From Microbacterium sp. BH-3-3-3 (GTDB lineage: Bacteria > Actinomycetota > Actinomycetes > Actinomycetales > Microbacteriaceae): 64,000 nucleotides of DNA. Location: positions 116,426 to 180,425 of the forward strand of contig NZ_VEFS01000006.1 of the NCBI RefSeq assembly GCF_007679045.1, given 5' to 3'. Of the stretch, positions 8,158-16,717 are shown one piece after another (positions within the stretch are counted from its first letter, which is position 1; every line of letters begins with the position of its first letter). The notes below the pieces were generated by a model. The model ran no database searches. It was not told the origin of the DNA and saw only the letters and a list, made by a program, of their open reading frames with translations. Position numbers and translations under genes: made by a program.

Positions 8158-9114
8158 ATGCGTCTGTCCGAAGCCGTCGAGGGGTATCTGACCCACCTCG
8201 CCGAGGTGCGGCGGCTGTCGCCCGCGACGGTCCGTGCCTACCGATCGGATCTGACCGATCTCGTCGGCGCGGTGGGCGACGGTGCCATCGAGTCGTTGAG
8301 CGTCGACGACCTGCGGGAGTGGCAGTGGCGGGCCACCAAGGCGGGGCAGTCGAAGGCGACGTCTGCGCGGCGCACCTCGAGCGTGCGCGGCCTGTTCTCG
8401 TGGGCGGTGGAGGAGGAGATCATCGCGCTCGACCCGTCGCAGCGTCTGGTGACGCCCAAGCGGGGCCGCACCTTGCCGACCGTGGCGACGGCGGAGGCGC
8501 TGGACGGCGTTCTCGAGGCCGCCCGCGTGCGCGCCGCGGACGGTGACCCTCTCGCTCTGCGCGACCACGCCGTGCTCGAGGTGCTCTACGGCTCCGGCGC
8601 CCGCGTGTCGGAGATCTGCGGGCTCGACCTCGACGACATGGACCACGAGCGTCGCACCCTCCGCGTGCGCGGGAAGGGCGACAAAGAGCGGGTCGTCCCG
8701 TTCGGCCTGCCCGCCGAACAGGCTCTGCAGGCCTATCTCGTGCGCGGTCGACCCGTGCTCCTGACGCGTGCCTCGGCTGCGGCTGCCGATGCCTCCGAGC
8801 CGGCCGTCTCGCGCGGCCGTGTCGTCGAGCGAGCGCCGCGCGCCGTGTTCCTCGGTGCGAAGGGCGGCCGTCTCGGCCCGCGCGCGGTGCACGCGCTCGT
8901 CTCCGCCACCGTCGCCCCGAGCGTCGGAGCCGAGGTGCTGGGCCCGCACGCCCTCCGGCACTCCGCGGCCACCCACCTGCTCGACGGCGGCGCGGACCTC
9001 CGCTCGGTGCAGGAGATCCTGGGACACGCGAGCCTCGGGACGACGCAGATCTACACCCACGTCTCGGCCGAACGGCTGCGCGAGGCCTACCGGCTCGCGC
9101 ACCCCCGAGCCTGA
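8158..9114 (+). CDS. xerC: Tyrosine recombinase XerC
   Basis: Acts with XerD at dif sites to resolve chromosome dimers. The 318-residue protein has an N-terminal SAM-like DNA-binding domain (residues 1-100) and a catalytic domain with the full tyrosine-recombinase set: Arg in SGARVSEI (about 150), Lys in GKGDKER (about 174), His-x-x-Arg in HALRHSAATH, His in LGHASLG and the nucleophile Tyr in QIYTHVS. A short extra loop (AAAADASEPAVSRGRVVER, about residues 205-225) lies in the catalytic domain. Position after dprA and length support the host XerC rather than a phage integrase. Confidence 0.92.
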   Translation: MRLSEAVEGYLTHLAEVRRLSPATVRAYRSDLTDLVGAVGDGAIESLSVDDLREWQWRATKAGQSKATSARRTSSVRGLFSWAVEEEIIALDPSQRLVTPKRGRTLPTVATAEALDGVLEAARVRAADGDPLALRDHAVLEVLYGSGARVSEICGLDLDDMDHERRTLRVRGKGDKERVVPFGLPAEQALQAYLVRGRPVLLTRASAAAADASEPAVSRGRVVERAPRAVFLGAKGGRLGPRAVHALVSATVAPSVGAEVLGPHALRHSAATHLLDGGADLRSVQEILGHASLGTTQIYTHVSAERLREAYRLAHPRA

Positions 9115-9157
9115 CCCGGCTCCGCGCGCCGCGGTGGCGCCACGCACGCCCGCGTCC

Positions 9158-9163
9158 TAGCGT
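9158..9163 (+). promoter_or_regulatory. Leaderless -10 element for the DUF3060 lipoprotein
   Basis: TAGCGT ends six bases before the GTG at 9170, the spacing expected if the start codon is also the transcription start. Confidence 0.45.
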
Positions 9164-9169
9164 GGGGGA

Positions 9170-9799
9170 GTGCGAAGAGCCCGAACACCCGCCCTGCTGA
9201 CAGGTGCCCTCGCGTTGGCGGCCGCTCTCGCGGCGTGCGCACCGGTCCCGCAGCCCGTCGAGACGCGCCTCCCGCCCGGCATGTCGGCATCCGCCCCCGC
9301 CCCGACCGTGTCGGTGCCCTCGCCCTCGGTCGTCACCCTCTCGCCGGCACCGTCGACGAGCGTCGCGCCTGCCCCCACGACCGCGCCCTCGGCACCCAGC
9401 GACGACCCCGGTGCCCTCTCGTGCGGTGACGGCGGCTCGCAGAGCGTGTCGGGCGCCGAACAGACAGTGCGGATCGTCGGCACCTGCTCCGAGCTGGACG
9501 TCTCGGGCTCGGCGCTCACCGTCGACGCGTCGGGCGCCACGGTGCAGACCCTGCGCATCTCGGGCGATCGCGCGCGGGTGACCGTCGCATCCGTCGACTC
9601 GCTCGTGGTGCAGGGGAACGACGGTTCCGTCACCTCCGCCGGAGCGATCGGCAGCGCCGACCTCAGCGGCGACCGGACGACCGTGCAGTCGGGCGGGACG
9701 GTCTCGTCGGTCACGGTGCGCGGTCAGGACAACGTCGTCCGCGCAGACGGCGGAGTCGGCTCCACCACGGTCGAGGGGCGCGGCAACCAGGTCGGGTGA
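9170..9799 (+). CDS. DUF3060-domain lipoprotein
   Basis: A 209-residue exported protein. The N-terminus (RRARTPALLTGALALAAAL) is a signal peptide ending in the lipobox LAAC, so the mature protein should be anchored to the outer face of the membrane. A Pro, Ser, Thr and Ala-rich linker (about residues 28-80) follows. The C-terminal part has regularly spaced short strands (VRIVGTC, LDVSGSALTVDASG, VQTLRISG, VTSAGAIGSADLSG, VSSVTVRGQDNVVRADGG) typical of DUF3060 and suggesting a small beta-solenoid. Function unknown. It is convergent with the M23-like gene, 23 bp away. Confidence 0.85.
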   Translation: MRRARTPALLTGALALAAALAACAPVPQPVETRLPPGMSASAPAPTVSVPSPSVVTLSPAPSTSVAPAPTTAPSAPSDDPGALSCGDGGSQSVSGAEQTVRIVGTCSELDVSGSALTVDASGATVQTLRISGDRARVTVASVDSLVVQGNDGSVTSAGAIGSADLSGDRTTVQSGGTVSSVTVRGQDNVVRADGGVGSTTVEGRGNQVG

Positions 9800-9822
9800 C
9801 GGAATCCGCCCGCCCTCCGCGG

Positions 9823-10320
9823 TCAACAGCAGGGGAGGAGGACCGCACGCGGCACTCCTCCGAGCAAGCGCAGCGGATTGACGTAGACGCCGTCGAGGCG
9901 CACGCCGAAATGCACCTCGCCGCGGCTCGTGTGCCCGCCCGTCGACACGACCCCCACGGGGGCTCCCCGCGCGACGGCATCGCCCACCGCGAGCTCCGTC
10001 GCGACCGGTTCGAGCGTCGTCACCAGCCCGTCGCCGTGGTCGATCGTGACCACCGCGCGCCCGGCGACCTCGCCCGCGAACGCGATCCGGCCGTCAGCGG
10101 GGGAGCGCACGCTACCCGACGCCATCAGGTCGAGGCCGCGATGACCCGGGCCGTACGCGTGCGCGGGAGCCTCGAAGGGGCGGACGACCTGTACCGGGTC
10201 GGTCGGCCAGACCCATCCCTTCGTCGAGAGGGGGTTCCCCGGACCGGCCGCCCCGCAGACCAGGACGATCGCGGTGAGCACGACCAGAGCGCGGGCGAGA
10301 CGGAGCCGAACGGGAGACAT
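9823..10320 (-). CDS. M23/LytM-type peptidase homologue, possibly inactive
   Basis: A 165-residue exported protein with a signal or anchor segment ([17 protein letters not shown], about residues 8-25) and one LytM domain. The first zinc motif HRGLDL is intact (His and Asp). The usual C-terminal HLHFE motif reads GEVHFG, so the first His, the catalytic base in classical members, is replaced by Glu while the second His stays. Many actinobacterial homologues deviate here, so the protein may bind the wall or activate another hydrolase rather than cut. The ATG at 10320 is chosen because it directly precedes the signal segment; an in-frame ATG near 10360 and longer forms are possible. It is divergent from rpsB. 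Confidence 0.8.
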   Translation of the reverse strand: MSPVRLRLARALVVLTAIVLVCGAAGPGNPLSTKGWVWPTDPVQVVRPFEAPAHAYGPGHRGLDLMASGSVRSPADGRIAFAGEVAGRAVVTIDHGDGLVTTLEPVATELAVGDAVARGAPVGVVSTGGHTSRGEVHFGVRLDGVYVNPLRLLGGVPRAVLLPCC

Positions 10321-10634
10321 GCCGGCAGTCTCACCGCCTTCGTGAGGCCGCGCGGGCTCCATCGCCGCCTCGGTGCACGCGCGCGGCGGAAGGCGCTGTG
10401 GGGAGGAGGCGTCCTGTATGCTGGGGGGTGCATCTCGCATGTCGGGATGACTCCGCGTGCCCACAGCGCATCGCGTCGCCCTCACGGGTAGCGCACCGCG
10501 CGGCATCCACACCCCATGGTCCACCGCTTCGGCGGTCGGCGGGTGTGCGCCGGGCACCAGGCTCGTCAGACGGACCGTCTGACGCGAACAACCACAACCA
10601 CGGCGCGAAAGCGCCCAGAAACAGGAGTACGACC
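10321..10634. other. 314-bp intergenic region between the M23-like gene and rpsB
   Basis: No gene is seen here. It should hold divergent promoters. The best -10 for rpsB is TATGCT at 10417-10422, without a convincing -35, giving an rpsB leader of roughly 200 nucleotides. The leader contains the 21-bp palindrome at 10564-10584 and one GGCATCC motif near 10502. The ribosome-binding site AGGAG for rpsB is at 10623-10627. Confidence 0.5.
10564..10584 (+). promoter_or_regulatory. 21-bp palindrome in the rpsB leader
   Basis: CGTCAGACGG and CCGTCTGACG flank a single central A. It lies 50 bases before the rpsB start codon. It could be a protein operator, or in RNA a hairpin with a small loop, for example an S2 autoregulatory site. 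Which of these applies cannot be told from one sequence. Confidence 0.45.
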
Positions 10635-11537
10635 ATGGCCGTCGTCACCATCCGCCAGCTGCTCGACAGCGGCGTTCACTTCGGACACCAGACCCGCCGG
10701 TGGAACCCGAAGGTCAAGCGCTTCATCCTCACCGAGCGCAGCGGCATCCACATCATCGACCTGCAGCAGTCGCTCGGGTACATCGACAAGGCGTACGAGT
10801 TCGTCAAGGAGACCGTCGCGCACGGCGGCACCATCCTCTTCGTCGGCACCAAGAAGCAGGCGCAGGAAGTCCTCGCCGAGCAGGCGACCCGCGTGGGCCA
10901 GCCCTACGTCAACCAGCGCTGGCTCGGTGGCCTCCTCACCAACTTCCAGACGGTGTCGAAGCGCCTCGCCCGCATGAAGGAGCTCGAGGAGCTCGACTAC
11001 GAGAACCCGGCTGAGAGCGGCTTCACCAAGAAGGAGCTCCTGCTCAAGAAGCGCGAGCTCGACAAGCTGCACAAGTCGCTCGGTGGTATCCGCAACCTGC
11101 AGAAGACCCCCTCGGCCATCTGGGTCGTCGACGCCAAGCGCGAGCACCTCGCGGTCGACGAGGCCAAGAAGCTCGGTATCCCCGTCATCGGCATCCTCGA
11201 CACGAACGCCGACCCCGACGAGTTCCAGTACCCGATCCCCGGCAACGACGACGCGATCCGCTCGGTGAGCCTGCTCACGCGCATCATCGCCGACGCCGCC
11301 GCCGAGGGCCTCATCCAGCGTCACCAGCCCGCCGGCGAAGAAGAGACCGCTGAGCCCCTCGCCGAGTGGGAGCGCGAGCTGCTCGAGACCCCCGCCGAGT
11401 CGACCGAGGCGCCCGCCGCCGAGTCGACCGATGAGGCTCCTGCCGCTGAGGCGACCGACGAGGCCCCCGCCGCCGAGTCGACCGAGGTTCCGGCCGCCGA
11501 CGCCGACGCCGACGCCGAGGCCACCGACAGCAAGTAA
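10635..11537 (+). CDS. rpsB: 30S ribosomal protein S2
   Basis: S2 is a late-assembling 30S protein that also helps recruit S1 or mRNA. The 300-residue product starts [21 protein letters not shown] and carries the S2 signatures [49 protein letters not shown] and [15 protein letters not shown]. Residues about 255-300 are an Ala, Glu, Ser and Thr-rich acidic tail with near-repeats of STDEAPAAE, as seen in other actinobacteria. AGGAG lies seven bases before the ATG. The gene forms the usual rpsB-tsf pair. Confidence 0.97.
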   Translation: MAVVTIRQLLDSGVHFGHQTRRWNPKVKRFILTERSGIHIIDLQQSLGYIDKAYEFVKETVAHGGTILFVGTKKQAQEVLAEQATRVGQPYVNQRWLGGLLTNFQTVSKRLARMKELEELDYENPAESGFTKKELLLKKRELDKLHKSLGGIRNLQKTPSAIWVVDAKREHLAVDEAKKLGIPVIGILDTNADPDEFQYPIPGNDDAIRSVSLLTRIIADAAAEGLIQRHQPAGEEETAEPLAEWERELLETPAESTEAPAAESTDEAPAAEATDEAPAAESTEVPAADADADAEATDSK

Positions 11538-11690
11538 GCCGCGAGGCACTCTGTTCGCCTCCGCGTGAACGGTGCGCCACCCGCACAGGCTACGATCCGG
11601 CGGGGTCGTGACAGCCCCCTCTTCGGAGGGCGGCGACACGGCCCCGCCGGGCTCACATACAGAACGCAAACGACAAGGAGACGCCACACC

Positions 11691-12518
11691 ATGGCAAACT
11701 TCACGATCGCCGACATCAAGGCGCTGCGCGAGCAGCTCGGCACGGGCATGGTCGACACCAAGAAGGCGCTCGAAGAGGCTGACGGCGACGTCGAGAAGGC
11801 CGTCGAGATCCTGCGCCTCAAGGGTGCCAAGGGCAACGCCAAGCGTGCCGACCGTTCGACCAGCGAGGGCCTCGTCGCCGCGCGCGAGAACAACGGCTCG
11901 GTCACCCTGCTCGAGCTCGCCTGCGAGACCGACTTCGTCGCCAAGAACGAGCGCTTCATCGCTCTGGCCGACAAGGTCGTCGACGCGGCCGCCGCCGTCG
12001 GTGCCGACTCCGTCGAGGCCGCCCTGGCCGCCGACGTCGACGGCAAGACCGTCGAGCAGCTCATCTCGGACGAGGCCGCGATCATCGGCGAGAAGGTCGA
12101 GCTCCGTCGCGTGCGCACCATCTCGGGCGACAAGTTCGAGGTTTACCTGCACAAGACCAGCAAGGACCTGCCCCCGCAGGTCGGCGTGGTGCTCGCCTAC
12201 ACCGGTGACGACGCCGAGACCGCTCGCTCGATCGCGCAGCACATCTCGTTCGCGAACCCCTCGTACCTCACCCGCGACGCCGTGCCCGAGGCCGACGTCG
12301 ACAAGGAGCGCGAGATCGTCACCGAGATCTCCCGCAACGAGGGCAAGCCCGAGGCCGCCCTGCCCAAGATCGTCGAAGGCCGCGTCAACGCGTTCTTCAA
12401 GCAGGTCGCCCTGCTCGACCAGGACTACGCGAAGGACAACAAGCTGTCCGTCGCCAAGGTCGCGTCCGACGCCGGTCTCACGCTGACCGACTTCGCGCGC
12501 TTCAAGGTCGGCGCGTAA
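11691..12518 (+). CDS. tsf: Elongation factor Ts
   Basis: The nucleotide-exchange factor for EF-Tu. The 275-residue protein has the N-terminal UBA-like domain (ADIKALREQLGTGMVDTKKALEEADGDVEKA), the LLELACETDFVAKNERF core that contacts EF-Tu, and a C-terminal coiled-coil and dimerisation region with SFANPSYLTRDAVP. AAGGAG at 11675-11680 is ten bases upstream of the ATG. A 153-bp gap separates it from rpsB and contains a CCCTC-TTCG-GAGGG hairpin without a T run, possibly an attenuator that sets the S2 to Ts ratio. A strong terminator follows. Confidence 0.97.
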   Translation: MANFTIADIKALREQLGTGMVDTKKALEEADGDVEKAVEILRLKGAKGNAKRADRSTSEGLVAARENNGSVTLLELACETDFVAKNERFIALADKVVDAAAAVGADSVEAALAADVDGKTVEQLISDEAAIIGEKVELRRVRTISGDKFEVYLHKTSKDLPPQVGVVLAYTGDDAETARSIAQHISFANPSYLTRDAVPEADVDKEREIVTEISRNEGKPEAALPKIVEGRVNAFFKQVALLDQDYAKDNKLSVAKVASDAGLTLTDFARFKVGA

Positions 12519-12545
12519 CCCCGAGACAGGCTCACGGCCCGTCAG

Positions 12546-12580
12546 AAGGCCCGGGATGCCACGGCATCCCGGGCCTTTTC
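12546..12580 (+). terminator. Intrinsic terminator of tsf built from paired GGATGCC motifs
   Basis: AAGGCCCGGGATGCC (12546-12560) pairs perfectly with GGCATCCCGGGCCTT (12563-12577), followed by TTC. The inner seven bases of each arm are the dispersed GGATGCC motif facing its reverse complement. It ends the rpsB-tsf unit before pyrH. Confidence 0.9.
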
Positions 12581-12663
12581 CCTGCCCGCGCTCCGTCGGT
12601 GACCCGCCGTATCGGTCGCGACGGGCAGGGGGATAGTTTGTTCAAGACGAGAGGACACATCAC

Positions 12664-13383
12664 GTGATGGATGCAGCCACCAAGCGCCGCCGAGTACTGC
12701 TGAAGCTGTCGGGGGAGGCGTTCGGCGGAGGCCAGTTGGGCGTGAACCCCGACGTCGTCAGCCAGATCGCCCGAGAGATCGCCGAGGCGACGGATCGCGT
12801 CGAGATCGCGATCGTCGTGGGCGGAGGCAACTTCTTCCGCGGAGCCGAGCTCAGCCAGCGCGGCATGGACCGCGGGCGCGCCGACTACATGGGAATGCTG
12901 GGCACGGTCATGAACGCCCTCGCCCTGCAGGACTTCCTCGAGCAGGCCGGCGCCGCCACGCGCGTGCAGTCGGCCATCTCGATGACCCAGGTCGCCGAGC
13001 CCTACATTCCGCGCCGCGCGATGCGCCACCTCGAGAAGGGCCGCGTCGTGATCTTCGGCGCCGGCGCGGGCCTGCCCTACTTCTCCACCGACACCGTGGC
13101 CGCCCAGCGCGCGCTCGAGATCGGCGCGACCGAGGTGCTCGTGGCGAAGAACGGTGTGGACGGCGTCTACACCGCCGACCCGCGCACCGACCCCTCGGCC
13201 ACCAAGCTCGACCACGTGACCTACGGAGACGCCCTGCAGAAGGGCCTCAAGGTCGTCGACTCGACCGCGTTCAGCCTCTGCATGGACAACGGAATGGACA
13301 TGCGGGTGTTCGGCATGGAGCCGGCCGGTAACGTCACCCAGGCGCTGCTCGGCGAGACGATGGGCACCCTCGTCACCGCGTGA
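12664..13383 (+). CDS. pyrH: UMP kinase
   Basis: Phosphorylates UMP to UDP, the committed step to UTP and CTP; a hexameric amino-acid-kinase-fold enzyme regulated by GTP and UTP. The 239-residue protein has [12 protein letters not shown] with the phosphate-binding Lys, [28 protein letters not shown] and [16 protein letters not shown], and [13 protein letters not shown]. Start is GTG 12664 or the next codon ATG 12667; GAGGA at 12651 favours GTG by spacing (about nine bases). The pyrH-frr-cdsA order is standard in bacteria. Confidence 0.95.
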   Translation: MMDAATKRRRVLLKLSGEAFGGGQLGVNPDVVSQIAREIAEATDRVEIAIVVGGGNFFRGAELSQRGMDRGRADYMGMLGTVMNALALQDFLEQAGAATRVQSAISMTQVAEPYIPRRAMRHLEKGRVVIFGAGAGLPYFSTDTVAAQRALEIGATEVLVAKNGVDGVYTADPRTDPSATKLDHVTYGDALQKGLKVVDSTAFSLCMDNGMDMRVFGMEPAGNVTQALLGETMGTLVTA

Positions 13384-13460
13384 CGCGCCGCGCGCGGGCC
13401 CGGGGAGCCGGGCCCGCGCGCGACTAGACTGAGAAGCCAGTTCCAACGAATGGAGTCACC

Positions 13461-14015
13461 GTGATCGCCGATGTCCTCGCCGAAGCCGGAGCGCGCATGG
13501 ATCGCGCCGTCGAGGCCGCCAAGGAGGACTTCGCGACCGTCCGCACCGGACGCGCGAACCCCCAGATGTTTCAGAAGGTCTTGGTCGACTACTACGGCTC
13601 GCCGACCCCGCTGGCGCAGCTCGCGTCGCTGAACAACCCCGAGGCTCGCACCCTCGTCATCAACCCCTACGACAAGTCCGCGTTGAAGGCCATCGAACAG
13701 GCCATCCGCGACATGCCGAACCTCGGGGTGAACCCCACCAACGACGGCACCATCGTGCGCGTCACCATGCCCGAGCTCACCCAGGACCGCCGCAAGGAGT
13801 ACGTCAAGATCGTGCGAGGCAAGGGCGAAGACGCCAAGGTGCAGGTGCGCAACCTCCGCCGCAAGGCCAAGGACGACCTCGACGCCCTCAAGAGCGACGT
13901 CGGCGAAGACGAACTCGTCCGCGCCGAGAAGGAGCTCGACACCGTCACGCGCACCCACGTCGACCAGATCGACGAGGCTCTCAAGCGCAAAGAGGCCGAG
14001 CTGCTCGAGGTCTGA
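13461..14015 (+). CDS. frr: Ribosome recycling factor
   Basis: Splits post-termination ribosomes together with EF-G. The 184-residue protein matches the family length and its two domains: the three-helix bundle (ends of the sequence, with [19 protein letters not shown] and [12 protein letters not shown]) and the central beta domain ([46 protein letters not shown]). GTG start at 13461 with TGGAG upstream. Followed after five bases by cdsA. Confidence 0.97.
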   Translation: MIADVLAEAGARMDRAVEAAKEDFATVRTGRANPQMFQKVLVDYYGSPTPLAQLASLNNPEARTLVINPYDKSALKAIEQAIRDMPNLGVNPTNDGTIVRVTMPELTQDRRKEYVKIVRGKGEDAKVQVRNLRRKAKDDLDALKSDVGEDELVRAEKELDTVTRTHVDQIDEALKRKEAELLEV

Positions 14016-14020
14016 CCCCC

Positions 14021-15070
14021 ATGCCCGACGCCCCTGAGATTGGCGACACCGGACCCCTCGACAAGCGCGGGACCCGTCGTGCCGAGTCGGCTCGGCGCGC
14101 GCCGGTCACGGGCGAGAACGCCACCGCCATCGAAGCGCAGCTGCGCGCGATGCGCACCGACGCGGAGCGCAACATCGCCCACGCCCGTGCGGAGTTCGAT
14201 CAGGCCAACGAGCGTCTGAAGCAGCGCACCGGCCGCGACCTCATCGTCGCCACGCTCATCGGTGTCGCGATCGGCGTGATCGTCGTCGCTTCGCTGATCT
14301 TCGTGAAGTGGCTGTTCGTGCTGTTCGCGGCGACCGCGATGGTGTTGGGCGTGCTGGAGTTCTCCCGCGCCCTGCAGGTCGCCGGACGCAAGGTCGACGT
14401 CGTCCCGCAGCTCGCGATGGGTTTCCTGCTGCTGCTCAGCGGGTTCTTCCTCGGGCCGTGGGTGCACTGGATCGCCCTGCTGGTGGCCATCGCGGTCGTC
14501 ATCGTCTGGCGTCTCACCGCCCAGATGTTCGCCGACGACGGGCGCGCGCACATCGAGGTCATCGGCGACGTGCTCGTCGCCTCGTTCGTGCAGCTCTACG
14601 TGCCGTTCCTCACCTCGCTCGCGACGATCCTGCTCGCGCAGCCGCGCGGAGAATGGTGGGTGCTGGCGTTCCTCATTCTCGCAGTGGCCGCCGACACCGG
14701 CGCCTACGTCTCGGGCCTGACGTTCGGCCGGGGCGGACGGCATCCGATGGCCCCTCGCATCAGCCCGAAGAAGACCTGGGAAGGCTTCGCGGGCGCGTGT
14801 GCTGCGGCTCTCATCGCCGGTGCGCTGCTCGCGGTGTTCATGTTGCAGGTGCCCTGGTGGGCCGGGTTGATCTTCGGCGCCGTGGTTCTCGCGACAGCGA
14901 CGGTGGGCGACCTCGGGGAGTCGATGGTCAAGCGCGACCTCGGCATCAAAGACATGAGCTCGTGGCTGCCCGGCCACGGCGGGGTGCTCGACCGTCTCGA
15001 CTCGATCCTGCCGTCGGCCACGGCCGCCTTGGCCCTGTACTACCTGCTCGCCCCGTTGGGAGTGTCATGA
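14021..15070 (+). CDS. cdsA: Phosphatidate cytidylyltransferase
   Basis: Makes CDP-diacylglycerol from phosphatidate and CTP for phospholipid synthesis at the membrane. The 349-residue protein has a hydrophilic N-terminal extension of about 65 residues, longer than in E. coli, then about eight membrane segments. The family signature is clear near the C-terminus: GDLGESMVKRDLGIKDMSS followed by LPGHGGVLDRLDS, containing the metal-binding Asp residues. ISPKKTWEGFAG is also typical. The stop overlaps the ATG of the next gene by four bases. Confidence 0.94.
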   Translation: MPDAPEIGDTGPLDKRGTRRAESARRAPVTGENATAIEAQLRAMRTDAERNIAHARAEFDQANERLKQRTGRDLIVATLIGVAIGVIVVASLIFVKWLFVLFAATAMVLGVLEFSRALQVAGRKVDVVPQLAMGFLLLLSGFFLGPWVHWIALLVAIAVVIVWRLTAQMFADDGRAHIEVIGDVLVASFVQLYVPFLTSLATILLAQPRGEWWVLAFLILAVAADTGAYVSGLTFGRGGRHPMAPRISPKKTWEGFAGACAAALIAGALLAVFMLQVPWWAGLIFGAVVLATATVGDLGESMVKRDLGIKDMSSWLPGHGGVLDRLDSILPSATAALALYYLLAPLGVS

Positions 15071-15642
15071 GCGATACCCCGATCCACGACCGTGCGGCCG
15101 CGACGCCGTTCCCCACCGTGACCGGGCGGGCGCAGGGCTACGAGAAGCGCGCCGTCGACGCCTTCCTCGCCAAGGCCCGCGAGGCCTTCGAGCAGGACGA
15201 GACCGGAACTCTCCGCTCCTCCGAGATCCGCGCCGTCGCCTTTCCCCTCGTGAAGGGCGGGTACGCCGTGCACGCCGTCGATGCGGCCCTCGGTCGCGTC
15301 GAAGACGCCTTCGCCGCGCGGGAGCGGGAGCACGCGTTGTCGCGCTTGGGCGCGCGCGCCTGGGTCGCCGAGACCCGCGACACGGCGCAGGTGGTGCTCG
15401 ACAGGTTGCAGCGCCCGCGCGGTGAACGCTTCGAGCGCGTCGGCTGGATGCACTTCGGGTACCGCGTCGACGAGGTCGACGTCGTCGCCGATCGCGTGGC
15501 CCGCTATCTCGCCGCGGGTGATCCCGTGACGGCGGAGCAGGTGCGCGCCGTCGCCTTCCGTCTGCAGCGCGGCGGGTACCGCGAGACCCAGGTCGACGCC
15601 GTGCTCGATGCCGTCGTCGAAGTCATGCTCGCTGTCGGATGA
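15067..15642 (+). CDS. DivIVA-domain protein
   Basis: A 191-residue soluble protein coupled to cdsA through an ATGA overlap. It contains two DivIVA-domain-like repeats: FPTVTGRAQGYEKRAVDAFLAKAREAFE..LRSSEIRAVAFPLVKGGYAVHAVDAALGRVEDAF, and a second copy from FERVGWMHFGYRVDEVDVVADRVARYL to GGYRETQVDAVLDAVVEVM. The recurring GY-x-x-x-x-VDA-hydrophobic pattern is the DivIVA-domain hallmark. It lacks the long coiled coil of Wag31/DivIVA. A role in polar growth or in linking lipid synthesis to growth is plausible from context but unproven. rlmN, often next to cdsA in actinobacteria, is absent. Confidence 0.8.
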   Translation: MSDTPIHDRAAATPFPTVTGRAQGYEKRAVDAFLAKAREAFEQDETGTLRSSEIRAVAFPLVKGGYAVHAVDAALGRVEDAFAAREREHALSRLGARAWVAETRDTAQVVLDRLQRPRGERFERVGWMHFGYRVDEVDVVADRVARYLAAGDPVTAEQVRAVAFRLQRGGYRETQVDAVLDAVVEVMLAVG

Positions 15643-15691
15643 GCCGCGCGGATGGCAGCCGCCGCAATGCGTCGGTAGAATCGGCGTCACT

Positions 15692-16420
15692 GTGACTTCT
15701 GGTTCGGAACTCTCGCGCGCATCGTCTCGCCGCGTCGCCCGTCGGGGCGGCTCGGCCGGTGACGTCGTGCCGCCGGCCCTCCCGCGGCGCACCGCCCCGC
15801 GGTGGTCGCGTCGTCGCGGCGTCGTCGGTGTGTTCGGCGCCTGCGCCGCGGTGCTGTTCGCCGCTGCGTACGTCGGCCCTATGGGCGCCGCTCTGCAGCC
15901 CGCCCAGGCCGAGGGACCCAAGACGGTCACTCTGTACGCCCAGGGTCTCGACGACGTGCAGTCGGTGTCGACCACGGGCGAGAAGCAAGCCCCGTCTCTC
16001 GAGCGCTCCAGCTACAACGTGTACGTGAAGCCGAAGCCGACGCCGACCCCCACACCGACGTCGTCGGGCTCGAAGAAGTCGGGCTCCGGTTCGGGTTCCG
16101 GCTCGTCCTCGGGCGGGGGCGGCCCGGTGAAGTACAGCGGCGGCGGCGCTCCCGCCGACTGGATGGCCGCGGCCGGCATCTCCGAGGCCGACATGGGCTA
16201 CGTCGACTACATCGTGAGCCGCGAGAGCGGGTGGAACCCCAACGCGACCAACCGTTCCTCGGGCGCATGCGGTCTCGTGCAGGCGCTGCCCTGCAGCAAG
16301 GTGCCAGGGAACGGCTACGACCCGGTCGACAACCTCCGCTGGGGCACGGGCTACGCCGTGGGCCGCTACGGCAGCTGGGCGAAAGCGTACGCCTTCTGGA
16401 CCAGCAACCACTGGTGGTGA
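15692..16420 (+). CDS. Exported transglycosylase-SLT-like wall protein
   Basis: A 242-residue protein with a basic N-terminus (RRTAPRWSRRRG), a membrane or signal segment (VVGVFGACAAVLFAAAYVGP, about residues 42-62), a Lys-Pro-Thr and Gly-Ser-rich linker (about 110-155), and a C-terminal lysozyme-like domain. In it, YVDYIVSRESGWNPNATNRSSGACGLVQALP has the catalytic Glu in SRESGWN and the GxxGLxQ pattern. It ends exactly at NHWW. This architecture matches actinobacterial resuscitation or wall-turnover proteins. The GTG at 15692 lies 11 bases after TAGAAT, a possible -10. Cleaving peptidoglycan outside the cell is inferred from the fold. Confidence 0.85.
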   Translation: MTSGSELSRASSRRVARRGGSAGDVVPPALPRRTAPRWSRRRGVVGVFGACAAVLFAAAYVGPMGAALQPAQAEGPKTVTLYAQGLDDVQSVSTTGEKQAPSLERSSYNVYVKPKPTPTPTPTSSGSKKSGSGSGSGSSSGGGGPVKYSGGGAPADWMAAAGISEADMGYVDYIVSRESGWNPNATNRSSGACGLVQALPCSKVPGNGYDPVDNLRWGTGYAVGRYGSWAKAYAFWTSNHWW

Positions 16421-16429
16421 GCGGCGCCC

Positions 16430-16717
16430 ATGCCCCGCTCCCGTAAGCGGCGTCCCGATCCGGGCCGCGGCGACGCGTCGCTCGATCGCCTCATCGCCGG
16501 CTGGAAGCGCATCGAGGTCAAGCGTGGCGTCGAGTGGACCGTCCAACCGATCTCGGCCCCGCAGGCGCAGAAGGAGTACCTCTGCCCCGGGTGTGGACGC
16601 ACCGTGACCGTCGGAACGGCTCACCTCGTCGTCTGGCGTGCCGACGGCGTGCTCGGCGACGCCGCCGACCTCGCCGCACGCAGACATTGGCACACGCACT
16701 GTTGGAGGATCGCCTGA
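16430..16717 (+). CDS. Small zinc-ribbon protein
   Basis: A 95-residue basic protein (MPRSRKRRPDPGRG start). It has CPGC at the centre and HWHTHC near the C-terminus, so a single zinc site with two Cys and a His-Cys pair is likely. Homologues in actinobacteria are often named ATP/GTP-binding protein, but no nucleotide-binding motif is visible. It is coupled to the next gene: the TGA shares its A with the following ATG (TGATG). Nucleic-acid or protein binding is a guess. Confidence 0.75.
   Translation: MPRSRKRRPDPGRGDASLDRLIAGWKRIEVKRGVEWTVQPISAPQAQKEYLCPGCGRTVTVGTAHLVVWRADGVLGDAADLAARRHWHTHCWRIA

Noticed and set aside
11400..11537. The Ala-Glu-Ser-Thr repeats at the end of rpsB as a mobile or recombined repeat
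   Set aside because: Low-complexity acidic tails of this kind are usual for S2 in actinobacteria.
12521..12535. A degenerate copy of the TTCGACAGGCTCA repeat just after tsf
   Set aside because: Only ten bases (GACAGGCTCA) match, without flanks, which is too short to call.
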